Of a DNA stretch of 64,000 bases, positions 12,453 through 24,371 are shown piece after piece (position 1 is the first letter of the stretch; the number at the start of each line of letters is the position of its first letter). A model generated the notes under the pieces. It was not told where the DNA came from. It saw only the letters and a program-made list of their open reading frames with translations, and ran no database searches. The position numbers and the translations under genes were made by a program. Source of the stretch: Auanema rhodensis (lineage: Eukaryota; Nematoda; Chromadorea; Rhabditida; Rhabditidae). The stretch lies in contig OZ059900.1 of assembly GCA_964057225.1 (NCBI GenBank), positions 8,194,501 to 8,258,500 on the forward strand, in the 5' to 3' direction.

Positions 12453-13487
12453 ATGAAGCCTTCGCCTCATAGACCCTCCATCGCCAGACTTCATGATCTG
12501 GGCTATCGTGCCTGTGATATTGCTAAGCAGCTGAATCTCAACCGAAGAACAGTTGAGAAGATCATCAAGCAATACAGAGAAAGAGGAAGTGTTGAACCTC
12601 TTAAAAAAACAGGAAGACCACGAACCATCAACGTTCCGAAGATGAGAAAAATCATTAAGAAGAGGATTCAAAGGAATAACGAGCTCAGTCTCAACAAATT
12701 GAGTTCAAGCCTCAACATCTCAAGAAGGACTGTTCAACGGATCGTCAAAAATGAGTTGGAGCTTCACAGTTATCGCCTCACTCGCTCACATCATCTGACT
12801 GAGAATGCCATGAAGAACAGGCTGGAAAAAGCTAAGAAGCTGCTTCACGAAATCAAAGAGGGCCGCTTGATCAACGTGTTATGGACTGATGAGAAAATTT
12901 TCACTGTTGAGCCATGTGAAAATCCACAAAACCACCGTCAACTTTTGAAGCAGAATCAGAAAAAAAGAGGAGATGTTAAAATAGTTGGAAGAAAACTATT
13001 CAGTTCCTCGGTGATGGTTTGGGCCGGTGTTACAATGGAGAAGAAGACACCTCTGATTTTCATCGAAAGAAACACGAAAATTAACGCCAAAACCTATCAA
13101 GACGAGGTTTTATCGGCTGTGCTACTTCCCTGGATGCAAGAGAACTTCAGAAACAACAGCATGATTCTCCAACAGGATTGGGCTCCAGCCCATGGAGCCA
13201 AGACAACAATTCGCTTCTGCGAAGAGCACTTTCCAGGTTTCTGGAACAAGTCTTCATGGCCATCTAACTCGCCAGACCTCAATCCCATGGACTTCTCTGT
13301 TTGGTCATGTTTAGAAGAAGCCATCAGAATCAAAACAATCCAATCAGTTGATCATCTCAAACAAGAATTACTACTAGCTTGGGACAAAATTGATGAAACA
13401 TATCTGCGGGCCACGGTTGGATCAATAGAGCGGAGACTGAAAGCTTGCATCAAAGCAAAAGGCGGACATTTCGAACATATCTTATAA
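12453..13487 (+). CDS. Tc1/mariner-superfamily transposase, DD37D (maT-like)
   Basis: This 344-residue protein would excise and reinsert the surrounding element in the nucleus by binding its terminal repeats. The N-terminal part has two helix-turn-helix regions (about residues 7-42 and 75-100), joined by a GRPR motif at 54-57 that resembles the minor-groove-binding motif of Tc1-type transposases. Basic patches at 51-57 and 65-73 could serve nuclear import. The catalytic domain shows WTDEKIF with D146, QQDWAPAH with D242, and SPDLNPMD with D280. The last two are separated by 37 residues, hence DD37D. Length matches the usual 330-350 residues. The ATG chosen is the first after an in-frame TGA at 12,414. 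There is no intron, frameshift or internal stop, and all three acidic residues are present, so the enzyme could be functional. Tc1 proper uses DD34E and mariner DD34D, so the spacing argues against both. Confidence 0.95.
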   Translation: MKPSPHRPSIARLHDLGYRACDIAKQLNLNRRTVEKIIKQYRERGSVEPLKKTGRPRTINVPKMRKIIKKRIQRNNELSLNKLSSSLNISRRTVQRIVKNELELHSYRLTRSHHLTENAMKNRLEKAKKLLHEIKEGRLINVLWTDEKIFTVEPCENPQNHRQLLKQNQKKRGDVKIVGRKLFSSSVMVWAGVTMEKKTPLIFIERNTKINAKTYQDEVLSAVLLPWMQENFRNNSMILQQDWAPAHGAKTTIRFCEEHFPGFWNKSSWPSNSPDLNPMDFSVWSCLEEAIRIKTIQSVDHLKQELLLAWDKIDETYLRATVGSIERRLKACIKAKGGHFEHIL

Positions 13488-13519
13488 TTTTAGTACTGGT
13501 ATAATATGTTTTGGTTGTT

Positions 13520-13525
13520 AATAAA
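13520..13525 (+). terminator. Polyadenylation signal AATAAA
   Basis: AATAAA begins 33 bases after the transposase stop codon and before the right terminal repeat, the expected place for the transcript's 3' end signal in a eukaryote. Confidence 0.6.
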
Positions 13526-13572
13526 ATTTGGTGACAATTTGTTTAATTTTGAACTACTTATGATTGAATTCA

Positions 13573-13600
13573 TTTGCGAACATACTTAAGCGCCACCCTG
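13573..13600 (-). repeat. Right terminal inverted repeat, 28 bp
   Basis: Exact reverse complement of the left terminal repeat over 28 positions, ending CGCCACCCTG at the junction with the satellite. Confidence 0.95.
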
Positions 13601-13602
13601 TA
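13601..13602. other. Target-site duplication TA, right copy
   Basis: TA follows the right terminal repeat directly and is continuous with the second half of the monomer palindrome (TATATGT, 13,601-13,607). Confidence 0.95.
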
Positions 13603-14279
13603 TATGTTCAATTTTAACCACTTTGGTCAAAAAGGACCGAAAATATCAAGAATTATTGGTTTTTTGGGGATTGAAGGGCATTTTGGCAAAATCAGTCAAA
13701 CTTTTGATCTTAAGCATATTTTTTTCTTCTAAAACGACTAAATGTATGGAATACTGTCATAGAATGTTGATATAGGTGTATTTTGCACGAATATCGAAAC
13801 TGATTGAAATATGGGCCTTTTTATGCTCAAAACGCCATATATTCAACGATTTTGGGTACAAAACATGTGAAAACTGTATGTTTTGATCAGACCCTTTGAG
13901 ATATGGATTTGAAATTCAGGATTTATAAACTTCGACTATTTTTACATATATATGTCCAATTTTAACCACTTTGGTCAAAAAGGACCGAAAATATCAAGAA
14001 TTATTGGTTTTTTGGGGTTTGAAGGGCATTTTGGCTAAATCAGTCAAACTTTTGATCTTAAGCATATTTTTTTCTTCTAAAACGACTAAATTTATGAAAT
14101 ACTGTCATAGAATGTTCATATAGGTGTATTTTGCACGAATGGCAAAACTGATTGAAATATGGGCCTTTTTATGCTCAAAACGCCATATATTCAACGATTT
14201 TGGGTACAAAACATGTGAAAACTGTATGTTTTGATCAGACCCTTTGAGATATGGATTTGAAATTCAGGATTCATAAACT

Positions 14280-16715
14280 TTGACTATTTTTACATATATA
14301 TGTTCAATTTTAACCACTTTGGTCGAAAAGGACCGAAAATATCAAGAATTATTGGTTTTTTGGGGTTTGAAGGGCATTTTGGCTAAATCAGTCAAACTCT
14401 TGATCTTAAGCATATTTTTTTCTTCTAAAACGACTAAATGTATGAAATACTGTCATAGAATGTTCATATAGGTGTATTTTGCACGAATATCAAAACTGAT
14501 TGAAATATGGGCCTTTTTATGCTCAAAACGCCATATATTCAACGATTTTGGGTACAAAACATGTGAAAACTGTATGTTTTGATCAGACCCTTTGAGATAT
14601 GGATTTGAAATTCAGGATTCATAAACTTTGACTATTTTTACATATATATGTCCAATTTTAACCACTTTGGTCAAAAAGGACCGAAAATATCAAGAATTAT
14701 TGGTTTTTTGGGGTTTGAAGGGCATTTTGGCTAAATCAGTCAAACTTTTGATCTTAAGCATATTTTTTTCTTCTAAAACGACTAAATGTATGGAATACTG
14801 TCATAGAATCTTGATATAAGTGTATTTTGCACGAATATCAAAACTGATTGAAATATGGGCCTTTTTATGCTCAGAACGCCATATATTCAACGATTTTGGG
14901 TACAAAACATGTGAAAACTGTATGTTTTGATCAGACCCTTTGAGATATGGATTTGAAATTCAGGATTCATAAACTTCGACTATTTTCACATATATATGTT
15001 CAATTTTGACCACTTTGGTCAAAAAGGACCGAAAATATCAAGAATTATTGGTTTTTTGGGGTTTGAAGGACATTTTGGCTAAATCAGTCAAACTTTTGAT
15101 CTTAAGCATATTTTTTTCTTCTAAAACGACTAAATGTATGAAATACTGTCATAGAATGTTCATATAGGTGTATTTTGCACGAATATCAAAACTGATTGAA
15201 ATATGGGCCTTTTTATGCTCAAAACGCCATATATTCAACGATTTTGGGTACAAAACATGTGAAAACTGTATGTTTTGATCAGACCCTTTGAGATATGGAT
15301 TTCAAATTCAGGATTCATAAACTTTGACTATTTTTACATATATATGTCCAGTTTTAACCACTTTGGTCAAAAAGGACCGAAAATATCAAGAATTATTGGT
15401 TTTTTGGGGTTTGAAGGGCATTTTGGCAAAATCAGTCAAACTTTTGATCTTAAGCATATTTTTTTCTTCTAAAACGACTAAATGTATGAAATACTGTCAA
15501 AGAATGTTCATATAGGTGTATTTTGCACGAATATCAAAACTGATTGAAATATGGGCCTTTTTATGCTCAAAACGCCATATATTCAACGATTTTGGGTACA
15601 AAACATGTGAAAACTGTATGTTTTGATCAGACTCTTTGAGATATGGATTTGAAATTCAGGATTCATAAACTTTGACTATTTTTACATATATATGTTCAAT
15701 TTTAACCACTTTGGTCAAAAAGGACCGAAAATATCAAGAATTATTGGTTTTTTGGGGATTGAAGGGCATTTTGGCAAAATCAGTCAAACTTTTGATCTTA
15801 AGCATATTTTTTTCTTCTAAAACGACTAAATGTATGGAATACTGTCATAGAATGTTCATATAGGTGTATTTTGCACGAATATCAAAACTGATTGAAATAT
15901 GGGCCTTTTTATGCTCAAAACGCCATATATTCAACGATTTTGGGTACAAAACATGTGAAAACTGTATGTTTTGATCAGACCCTTTGAGATATGGATTTCA
16001 AATTCAGGATTCATAAACTTTGACTATTTTTACATATATATGTCCAGTTTTAACCACTTTGGTCAAAAAGGACCGAAAATATCAAGAATTATTGGTTTTT
16101 TGGGGATTGAAGGGCATTTTGGCAAAATCAGTCAAACTTTTGATCTTAAGCATATTTTTTTCTTCTAAAACGACTAAATGTATGGAATACTGTCATAGAA
16201 TGTTGATATAGGTGTATTTTGCACGAATATCGAAACTGATTGAAATATGGGCCTTTTTATGCTCAAAACGCCATATATTCAACGATTTTGGGTACAAAAC
16301 ATGTGAAAACTGTATGTTTTGATCAGACCCTTTGAGATATGGATTTGAAATTCAGGATTTATAAACTTCGACTATTTTTACATATATATGTCCAATTTTA
16401 ACCACTTTGGTCAAAAAGGACCGAAAATATCAAGAATTATTGGTTTTTTGGGGTTTGAAGGGCATTTTGGCTAAATCAGTCAAACTTTTGATCTTAAGCA
16501 TATTTTTTCCTTCTAAAACGACTAAATTTATGAAATACTGTCATAGAATGTTCATATAGGTGTATTTTGCACGAATGGCAAAACTGATTGAAATATGGGC
16601 CTTTTTATGCTCAAAACGCCATATATTCAACGATTTTGGGTACAAAACATGTGAAAACTGTATGTTTTGATCAGACCCTTTGAGATATGGATTTGAAATT
16701 CAGGATTCATAAACT
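14280..16715 (+). repeat. Seven-monomer HOR block (2,436 bp)
   Basis: The order is A'-B-C-D-E-(D/E chimera)-F. The C monomer carries TTTTGACCAC at about 15,004, where most copies have TTTTAACCAC. The next block shares this change exactly 2,436 bp later. Confidence 0.7.
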
Positions 16716-19499
16716 TTGACTATTTTTACATATATATGTTCAATTTTAACCACTTTGGTCGAAAAGGACCGAAAATATCAAGAATTATTGGTTTTTTGGG
16801 GTTTGAAGGGCATTTTGGCTAAATCAGTCAAACTCTTGATCTTAAGCATATTTTTTTCTTCTAAAACGACTAAATGTATGAAATACTGTCATAGAATGTT
16901 CATATAGGTGTATTTTGCACGAATATCAAAACTGATTGAAATATGGGCCTTTTTATGCTCAAAACGCCATATATTCAACGATTTTGGGTACAAAACATGT
17001 GAAAACTGTATGTTTTGATCAGACCCTTTGAGATATGGATTTGAAATTCAGGATTCATAAACTTTGACTATTTTTACATATATATGTCCAATTTTAACCA
17101 CTTTGGTCAAAAAGGACCGAAAATATCAAGAATTATTGGTTTTTTGGGGTTTGAAGGGCATTTTGGCTAAATCAGTCAAACTTTTGATCTTAAGCATATT
17201 TTTTTCTTCTAAAACGACTAAATGTATGGAATACTGTCATAGAATCTTGATATAAGTGTATTTTGCACGAATATCAAAACTGATTGAAATATGGGCCTTT
17301 TTATGCTCAGAACGCCATATATTCAACGATTTTGGGTACAAAACATGTGAAAACTGTATGTTTTGATCAGACCCTTTGAGATATGGATTTGAAATTCAGG
17401 ATTCATAAACTTCGACTATTTTCACATATATATGTTCAATTTTGACCACTTTGGTCAAAAAGGACCGAAAATATCAAGAATTATTGGTTTTTTGGGGTTT
17501 GAAGGACATTTTGGCTAAATCAGTCAAACTTTTGATCTTAAGCATATTTTTTTCTTCTAAAACGACTAAATGTATGAAATACTGTCATAGAATGTTCATA
17601 TAGGTGTATTTTGCACGAATATCAAAACTGATTGAAATATGGGCCTTTTTATGCTCAAAACGCCATATATTCAACGATTTTGGGTACAAAACATGTGAAA
17701 ACTGTATGTTTTGATCAGACCCTTTGAGATATGGATTTCAAATTCAGGATTCATAAACTTTGACTATTTTTACATATATATGTCCAGTTTTAACCACTTT
17801 GGTCAAAAAGGACCGAAAATATCAAGAATTATTGGTTTTTTGGGGTTTGAAGGGCATTTTGGCAAAATCAGTCAAACTTTTGATCTTAAGCATATTTTTT
17901 TCTTCTAAAACGACTAAATGTATGAAATACTGTCAAAGAATGTTCATATAGGTGTATTTTGCACGAATATCAAAACTGATTGAAATATGGGCCTTTTTAT
18001 GCTCAAAACGCCATATATTCAACGATTTTGGGTACAAAACATGTGAAAACTGTATGTTTTGATCAGACTCTTTGAGATATGGATTTGAAATTCAGGATTC
18101 ATAAACTTTGACTATTTTTACATATATATGTTCAATTTTAACCACTTTGGTCAAAAAGGACCGAAAATATCAAGAATTATTGGTTTTTTGGGGATTGAAG
18201 GGCATTTTGGCAAAATCAGTCAAACTTTTGATCTTAAGCATATTTTTTTCTTCTAAAACGACTAAATGTATGGAATACTGTCATAGAATGTTGATATAGG
18301 TGTATTTTGCACGAATATCGAAACTGATTGAAATATGGGCCTTTTTATGCTTAAAACGCCATATATTCAACGATTTTGGGTACAAAACATGTGAAAACTG
18401 TATGTTTTGATCAGACTCTTTGAGATATGGATTTGAAATTCAGGATTCATAAACTTTGACTATTTTTACATATATATGTTCAATTTTAACCACTTTGGTC
18501 AAAAAGGACCGAAAATATCAAGAATTATTGGTTTTTTGGGGATTGAAGGGCATTTTGGCAAAATCAGTCAAACTTTTGATCTTAAGCATATTTTTTTCTT
18601 CTAAAACGACTAAATGTATGGAATACTGTCATAGAATGTTGATATAGGTGTATTTTGCACGAATATCGAAACTGATTGAAATATGGGCCTTTTTATGCTT
18701 AAAACGCCATATATTCAACGATTTTGGGTACAAAACATGTGAAAACTGTATGTTTTGATCAGACTCTTTGAGATATGGATTTGAAATTCAGGATTCATAA
18801 ACTTTGACTATTTTTACATATATATGTTCAATTTTAACCACTTTGGTCAAAAAGGACCGAAAATATCAAGAATTATTGGTTTTTTGGGGATTGAAGGGCA
18901 TTTTGGCAAAATCAGTCAAACTTTTGATCTTAAGCATATTTTTTTCTTCTAAAACGATTAAATGTATGGAATACTGTCATAGAATGTTGATATAGGTGTA
19001 TTTTGCACGAATATCGAAACTGATTGAAATATGGGCCTTTTTATGCTCAAAACGCCATATATTCAACGATTTTGGGTACAAAACATGTGAAAACTGTATG
19101 TTTTGATCAGACCCTTTGAGATATGGATTTGAAATTCAGGATTTATAAACTTCGACTATTTTTACATATATATGTCCAATTTTAACCACTTTGGTCAAAA
19201 AGGACCGAAAATATCAAGAATTATTGGTTTTTTGGGGTTTGAAGGGCATTTTGGCTAAATCAGTCAAACTTTTGATCTTAAGCATATTTTTTTCTTCTAA
19301 AACGACTAAATTTATGAAATACTGTCATAGAATGTTCATATAGGTGTATTTTGCACGAATGGCAAAACTGATTGAAATATGGGCCTTTTTATGCTCAAAA
19401 CGCCATATATTCAACGATTTTGGGTACAAAACATGTGAAAACTGTATGTTTTGATCAGACCCTTTGAGATATGGATTTGAAATTCAGGATTCATAAACT
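16716..19499 (+). repeat. Eight-monomer HOR block (2,784 bp)
   Basis: The order is A'-B-C-D-E-E-E-F. It shares the private TTTTGACCAC change in its C monomer with the preceding block, so the two descend from one duplication. The E monomer has since expanded to three copies (18108, 18456, 18804). Confidence 0.7.
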
Positions 19500-21935
19500 T
19501 TGACTATTTTTACATATATATGTTCAATTTTAACCACTTTGGTCGAAAAGGACCGAAAATATCAAGAATTATTGGTTTTTTGGGGTTTGAAGGGCATTTT
19601 GGCTAAATCAGTCAAACTCTTGATCTTAAGCATATTTTTTTCTTCTAAAACGACTAAATGTATGAAATACTGTCATAGAATGTTCATATAGGTGTATTTT
19701 GCACGAATATCAAAACTGATTGAAATATGGGCCTTTTTATGCTCAAAACGCCATATATTCAACGATTTTGGGTACAAAACATGTGAAAACTGTATGTTTT
19801 GATCAGACCCTTTGAGATATGGATTTGAAATTCAGGATTCATAAACTTTGACTATTTTTACATATATATGTCCAATTTTAACCACTTTGGTCAAAAAGGA
19901 CCGAAAATATCAAGAATTATTGGTTTTTTGGGGTTTGAAGGGCATTTTGGCTAAATCAGTCAAACTTTTGATCTTAAGCATATTTTTTTCTTCTAAAACG
20001 ACTAAATGTATGGAATACTGTCAAAGAATGTTCATATAGGTGTATTTTGCACGAATATCAAAACTGATTGAAATATGGGCCTTTTTATGCTCAAAACGCC
20101 ATATATTCAACGATTTTGGGTACAAAACATGTGAAAACTGTATGTTTTGATCAGACCCTTTGAGATATGGATTTGGAATTCAGGATTCATAAACTTTGAC
20201 TATTTTCACATATATATGTTCAATTTTAACCACTTTGGTCAAAAAGGACCGAAAATATCAAGAATTATTGGTTTTTTGGGGTTTGAAGGACATTTTGGCT
20301 AAATCAGTCAAACTTTTGATCTTAAGCATATTTTTTTCTTCTAAAACGACTAAATGTATGGAATACTGTCATAGAATCTTGATATAAGTGTATTTTGCAC
20401 GAATATCAAAACTGATTGAAATATGGGCCTTTTTATGCTCAAAACGCCATATATTCAACGATTTTGGGTACAAAACATGTGAAAACTGTATGTTTTGATC
20501 AGACCCTTTGAGATATGGATTTGAAATTCAGGATTCATAAACTTCGACTATTTTCACATATATATGTTCAATTTTAACCACTTTGGTCAAAAAGGACCGA
20601 AAATATCAAGAATTATTGGTTTTTTGGGGTTTGAAGGACATTTTGGCTAAATCAGTCAAACTTTTGATCTTAAGCATATTTTTTTCTTCTAAAACGACTA
20701 AATGTATGAAATACTGTCATAGAATGTTCATATAGGTGTATTTTGCACGAATATCAAAACTGATTGAAATATGGGCCTTTTTATGCTCAAAACGCCATAT
20801 ATTCAACGATTTTGGGTACAAAACATGTGAAAACTGTATGTTTTGATCAGACCCTTTGAGATATGGATTTCAAATTCAGGATTCATAAACTTTGACTATT
20901 TTTACATATATATGTCCAGTTTTAACCACTTTGGTCAAAAAGGACCGAAAATATCAAGAATTATTGGTTTTTTGGGGTTTGAAGGGCATTTTGGCAAAAT
21001 CAGTCAAACTTTTGATCTTAAGCATATTTTTTTCTTCTAAAACGACTAAATGTATGAAATACTGTCAAAGAATGTTCATATAGGTGTATTTTGCACGAAT
21101 ATCAAAACTGATTGAAATATGGGCCTTTTTATGCTCAAAACGCCATATATTCAACGATTTTGGGTACAAAACATGTGAAAACTGTATGTTTTGATCAGAC
21201 TCTTTGAGATATGGATTTGAAATTCAGGATTCATAAACTTTGACTATTTTTACATATATATGTTCAATTTTAACCACTTTGGTCAAAAAGGACCGAAAAT
21301 ATCAAGAATTATTGGTTTTTTGGGGATTGAAGGGCATTTTGGCAAAATCAGTCAAACTTTTGATCTTAAGCATATTTTTTTCTTCTAAAACGACTAAATG
21401 TATGGAATACTGTCATAGAATGTTGATATAGGTGTATTTTGCACGAATATCGAAACTGATTGAAATATGGGCCTTTTTATGCTCAAAACGCCATATATTC
21501 AACGATTTTGGGTACAAAACATGTGAAAACTGTATGTTTTGATCAGACCCTTTGAGATATGGATTTGAAATTCAGGATTTTTAAACTTCGACTATTTTTA
21601 CATATATATGTCCAATTTTAACCACTTTGGTCAAAAAGGACCGAAAATATCAAGAATTATTGGTTTTTTGGGGTTTGAAGGGCATTTTGGCTAAATCAGT
21701 CAAACTTTTGATCTTAAGCATATTTTTTTCTTCTAAAACGACTAATCTTATGAAATACTGTCATAGAATGTTCATATAGGTGTATTTTGCACGAATGGCA
21801 AAACTGATTGAAATATGGGCCTTTTTATGCTCAAAACGCCATATATTCAACGATTTTGGGTACAAAACATGTGAAAACTGTATGTTTTGATCAGACCCTT
21901 TGAGATATGGATTTGAAATTCAGGATTCATAAACT
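19500..21935 (+). repeat. Seven-monomer HOR block A'-B'-G-C-D-E-F
   Basis: This block has the same monomer order as the blocks starting at 51,162 and 53,598, including the rare GGATTTGGAATTC change at the entry of the G monomer (about 20,170). Its F monomer (21,588) has private changes TTTTTAAAC and ACTAATCTTATG. Confidence 0.7.
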
Positions 21936-24371
21936 TTGACTATTTTTACATATATATGTTCAATTTTAACCACTTTGGTCAAAAAGGACCGAAAATATCA
22001 AGAATTATTGGTTTTTTGGGGTTTGAAGGGCATTTTGGCAAAATCAGTCAAACTTTTGATCTTAAGCATATTTTTTTCTTCTAAAACAACTATATGTATG
22101 AAATACTGTCATAGAATGTTCATATAGGTGTATTTTGCACGAATATCAAAACTGATTGAAATATGGGCCTTTTTATGCTCAAAACGCCATATATTCAACG
22201 ATTTTGGGTACAAAACATGTGAAAACTGTATGTTTTGATCAGACCCTTTGAGATATGGATTTGAAATTCAGGATTCATAAACTTCGACTATTTTCACATA
22301 TATATGTTCAATTTTAACCACTTTGGTCAAAAAGGACCGAAAATATCAAGAATTATTGGTTTTTTGGGGTTTGAAGGACATTTTGGCTAAATCAGTCAAA
22401 CTTTTGATCTTAAGCATATTTTTTTCTTCTAAAACGACTAAATGTATGAAATACTGTCATAGAATGTTCATATAGGTGTATTTTGCACGAATATCAAAAC
22501 TGATTGAAATATGGGCCTTTTTATGCTCAAAACGCCATATATTCAACGATTTTGGGTACAAAACATGTGAAAACTGTATGTTTTGATCAGACTCTTTGAG
22601 ATATGGATTTGAAATTCAGGATTCATAAACTTTGACTATTTTTACATATATATGTTCAATTTTAACCACTTTGGTCAAAAAGGACCGAAAATATCAAGAA
22701 TTATTGGTTTTTTGGGGATTGAAGGGCATTTTGGCAAAATCAGTCAAACTTTTGATCTTAAGCATATTTTTTTCTTCTAAAACGACTAAATGTATGGAAT
22801 ACTGTCATAGAATGTTGATATAGGTGTATTTTGCACGAATATCGAAACTGATTGAAATATGGGCCTTTTTATGCTTAAAACGCCATATATTCAACGATTT
22901 TGGGTACAAAACATGTGAAAACTGTATGTTTTGATCAGACTCTTTGAGATATGGATTTGAAATTCAGGATTCATAAACTTTGACTATTTTTACATATATA
23001 TGTTCAATTTTAACCACTTTGGTCAAAAAGGACCGAAAATATCAAGAATTATTGGTTTTTTGGGGTTTGAAGGACATTTTGGCTAAATCAGTCAAACTTT
23101 TGATCTTAAGCATATTTTTTTCTTCTAAAACGACTAAATGTATGAAATACTGTCATAGAATGTTCATATAGGTGTATTTTGCACGAATATCAAAACTGAT
23201 TGAAATATGGGCCTTTTTATGCTCAAAACGCCATATATTCAACGATTTTGGGTACAAAACATGTGAAAACTGTATGTTTTGATCAGACCCTTTGAGATAT
23301 GGATTTCAAATTCAGGATTCATAAACTTTGACTATTTTTACATATATATGTCCAGTTTTAACCACTTTGGTCAAAAAGGACCGAAAATATCAAGAATTAT
23401 TGGTTTTTTGGGGTTTGAAGGGCATTTTGGCAAAATTAGTCAAACTTTTGATCTTAAGCATATTTTTTTCTTCTAAAACGACTAAATGTATGAAATACTG
23501 TCAAAGAATGTTCATATAGGTGTATTTTGCACGAATATCAAAACTGATTGAAATATGGGCCTTTTTATGCTCAAAACGCCATATATTCAACGATTTTGGG
23601 TACAAAACATGTGAAAACTGTATGTTTTGATCAGACTCTTTGAGATATGGATTTGAAATTCAGGATTCATAAACTTTGACTATTTTTACATATATATGTT
23701 CAATTTTAACCACTTTGGTCAAAAAGGACCGAAAATATCAAGAATTATTGGTTTTTTGGGGATTGAAGGGCATTTTGGCAAAATCAGTCAAACTTTTGAT
23801 CTTAAGCATATTTTTTTCTTCTAAAACGACTAAATGTATGGAATACTGTCATAGAATGTTGATATAGGTGTATTTTGCACGAATATCGAAACTGATTGAA
23901 ATATGGGCCTTTTTATGCTCAAAACGCCATATATTCAACGATTTTGGGTACAAAACATGTGAAAACTGTATGTTTTGATCAGACCCTTTGAGATATGGAT
24001 TTGAAATTCAGGATTTATAAACTTCGACTATTTTTACATATATATGTCCAATTTTAACCACTTTGGTCAAAAAGGACCGAAAATATCAAGAATTATTGGT
24101 TTTTTGGGGTTTGAAGGGCATTTTGGCTAAATCAGTCAAACTTTTGATCTTAAGCATATTTTTTTCTTCTAAAACGACTAAATTTATGAAAGACTGTCAT
24201 AGAATGTTCATATAGGTGTATTTTGCACGAATGGCAAAACTGATTGAAATATGGGCCTTTTTATGCTCAAAACGCCATATATTCAACGATTTTGGGTACA
24301 AAACATGTGAAAACTGTATGTTTTGATCAGACCCTTTGAGATATGGATTTGAAATTCAGGATTCATAAACT
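21936..24371 (+). repeat. Rearranged seven-monomer block
   Basis: The order is A-C-E-(E/C chimera)-D-E-F. The second position of the usual A-B-C-D-E-F order is missing, and E-type monomers lie before D. The monomer at 22,980 enters as E (GACTCTTTGAG) and leaves as C (AAGGACAT, TATGAAAT). Confidence 0.6.

Larger units (their letters stand above)
12295..13600 (+). mobile_element. Intact Tc1/mariner-superfamily transposon (DD37D, maT-like)
   Basis: The element is 1,306 bp, typical of the superfamily, which moves by cut-and-paste through a DDE/D transposase. It has perfect 28-bp terminal inverted repeats (12,295-12,322 and 13,573-13,600, each beginning CAGGGTGGCGCTTAAG), a TA duplication, and one uninterrupted transposase gene reading left to right. 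Its base composition is clearly higher in G+C than the satellite. It occurs once among about 180 monomers, so it has not been amplified with them. Perfect ends and an unbroken gene argue for a young, possibly active copy. The maT assignment rests on catalytic spacing and motif style and has not been tested by a tree. Confidence 0.95.
12276..13931 (+). repeat. Type E monomer split by the transposon
   Basis: The first 19 bases of this monomer are at 12,276-12,294. The remaining 329 follow the duplicated TA, at 13,603-13,931, giving exactly 348. It is the third of three consecutive E monomers; the downstream half shows GGGGATTG and ATATCGAAAC. Monomer phase is fully restored on the other side. 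Confidence 0.93.

Noticed and set aside
12429-12671. Minus-strand frames of 80 and 78 residues across the transposase (12,429-12,671 and 13,097-13,333)
   Set aside because: They are antisense shadows of the transposase reading frame, with TTG or unsupported starts and no domain.
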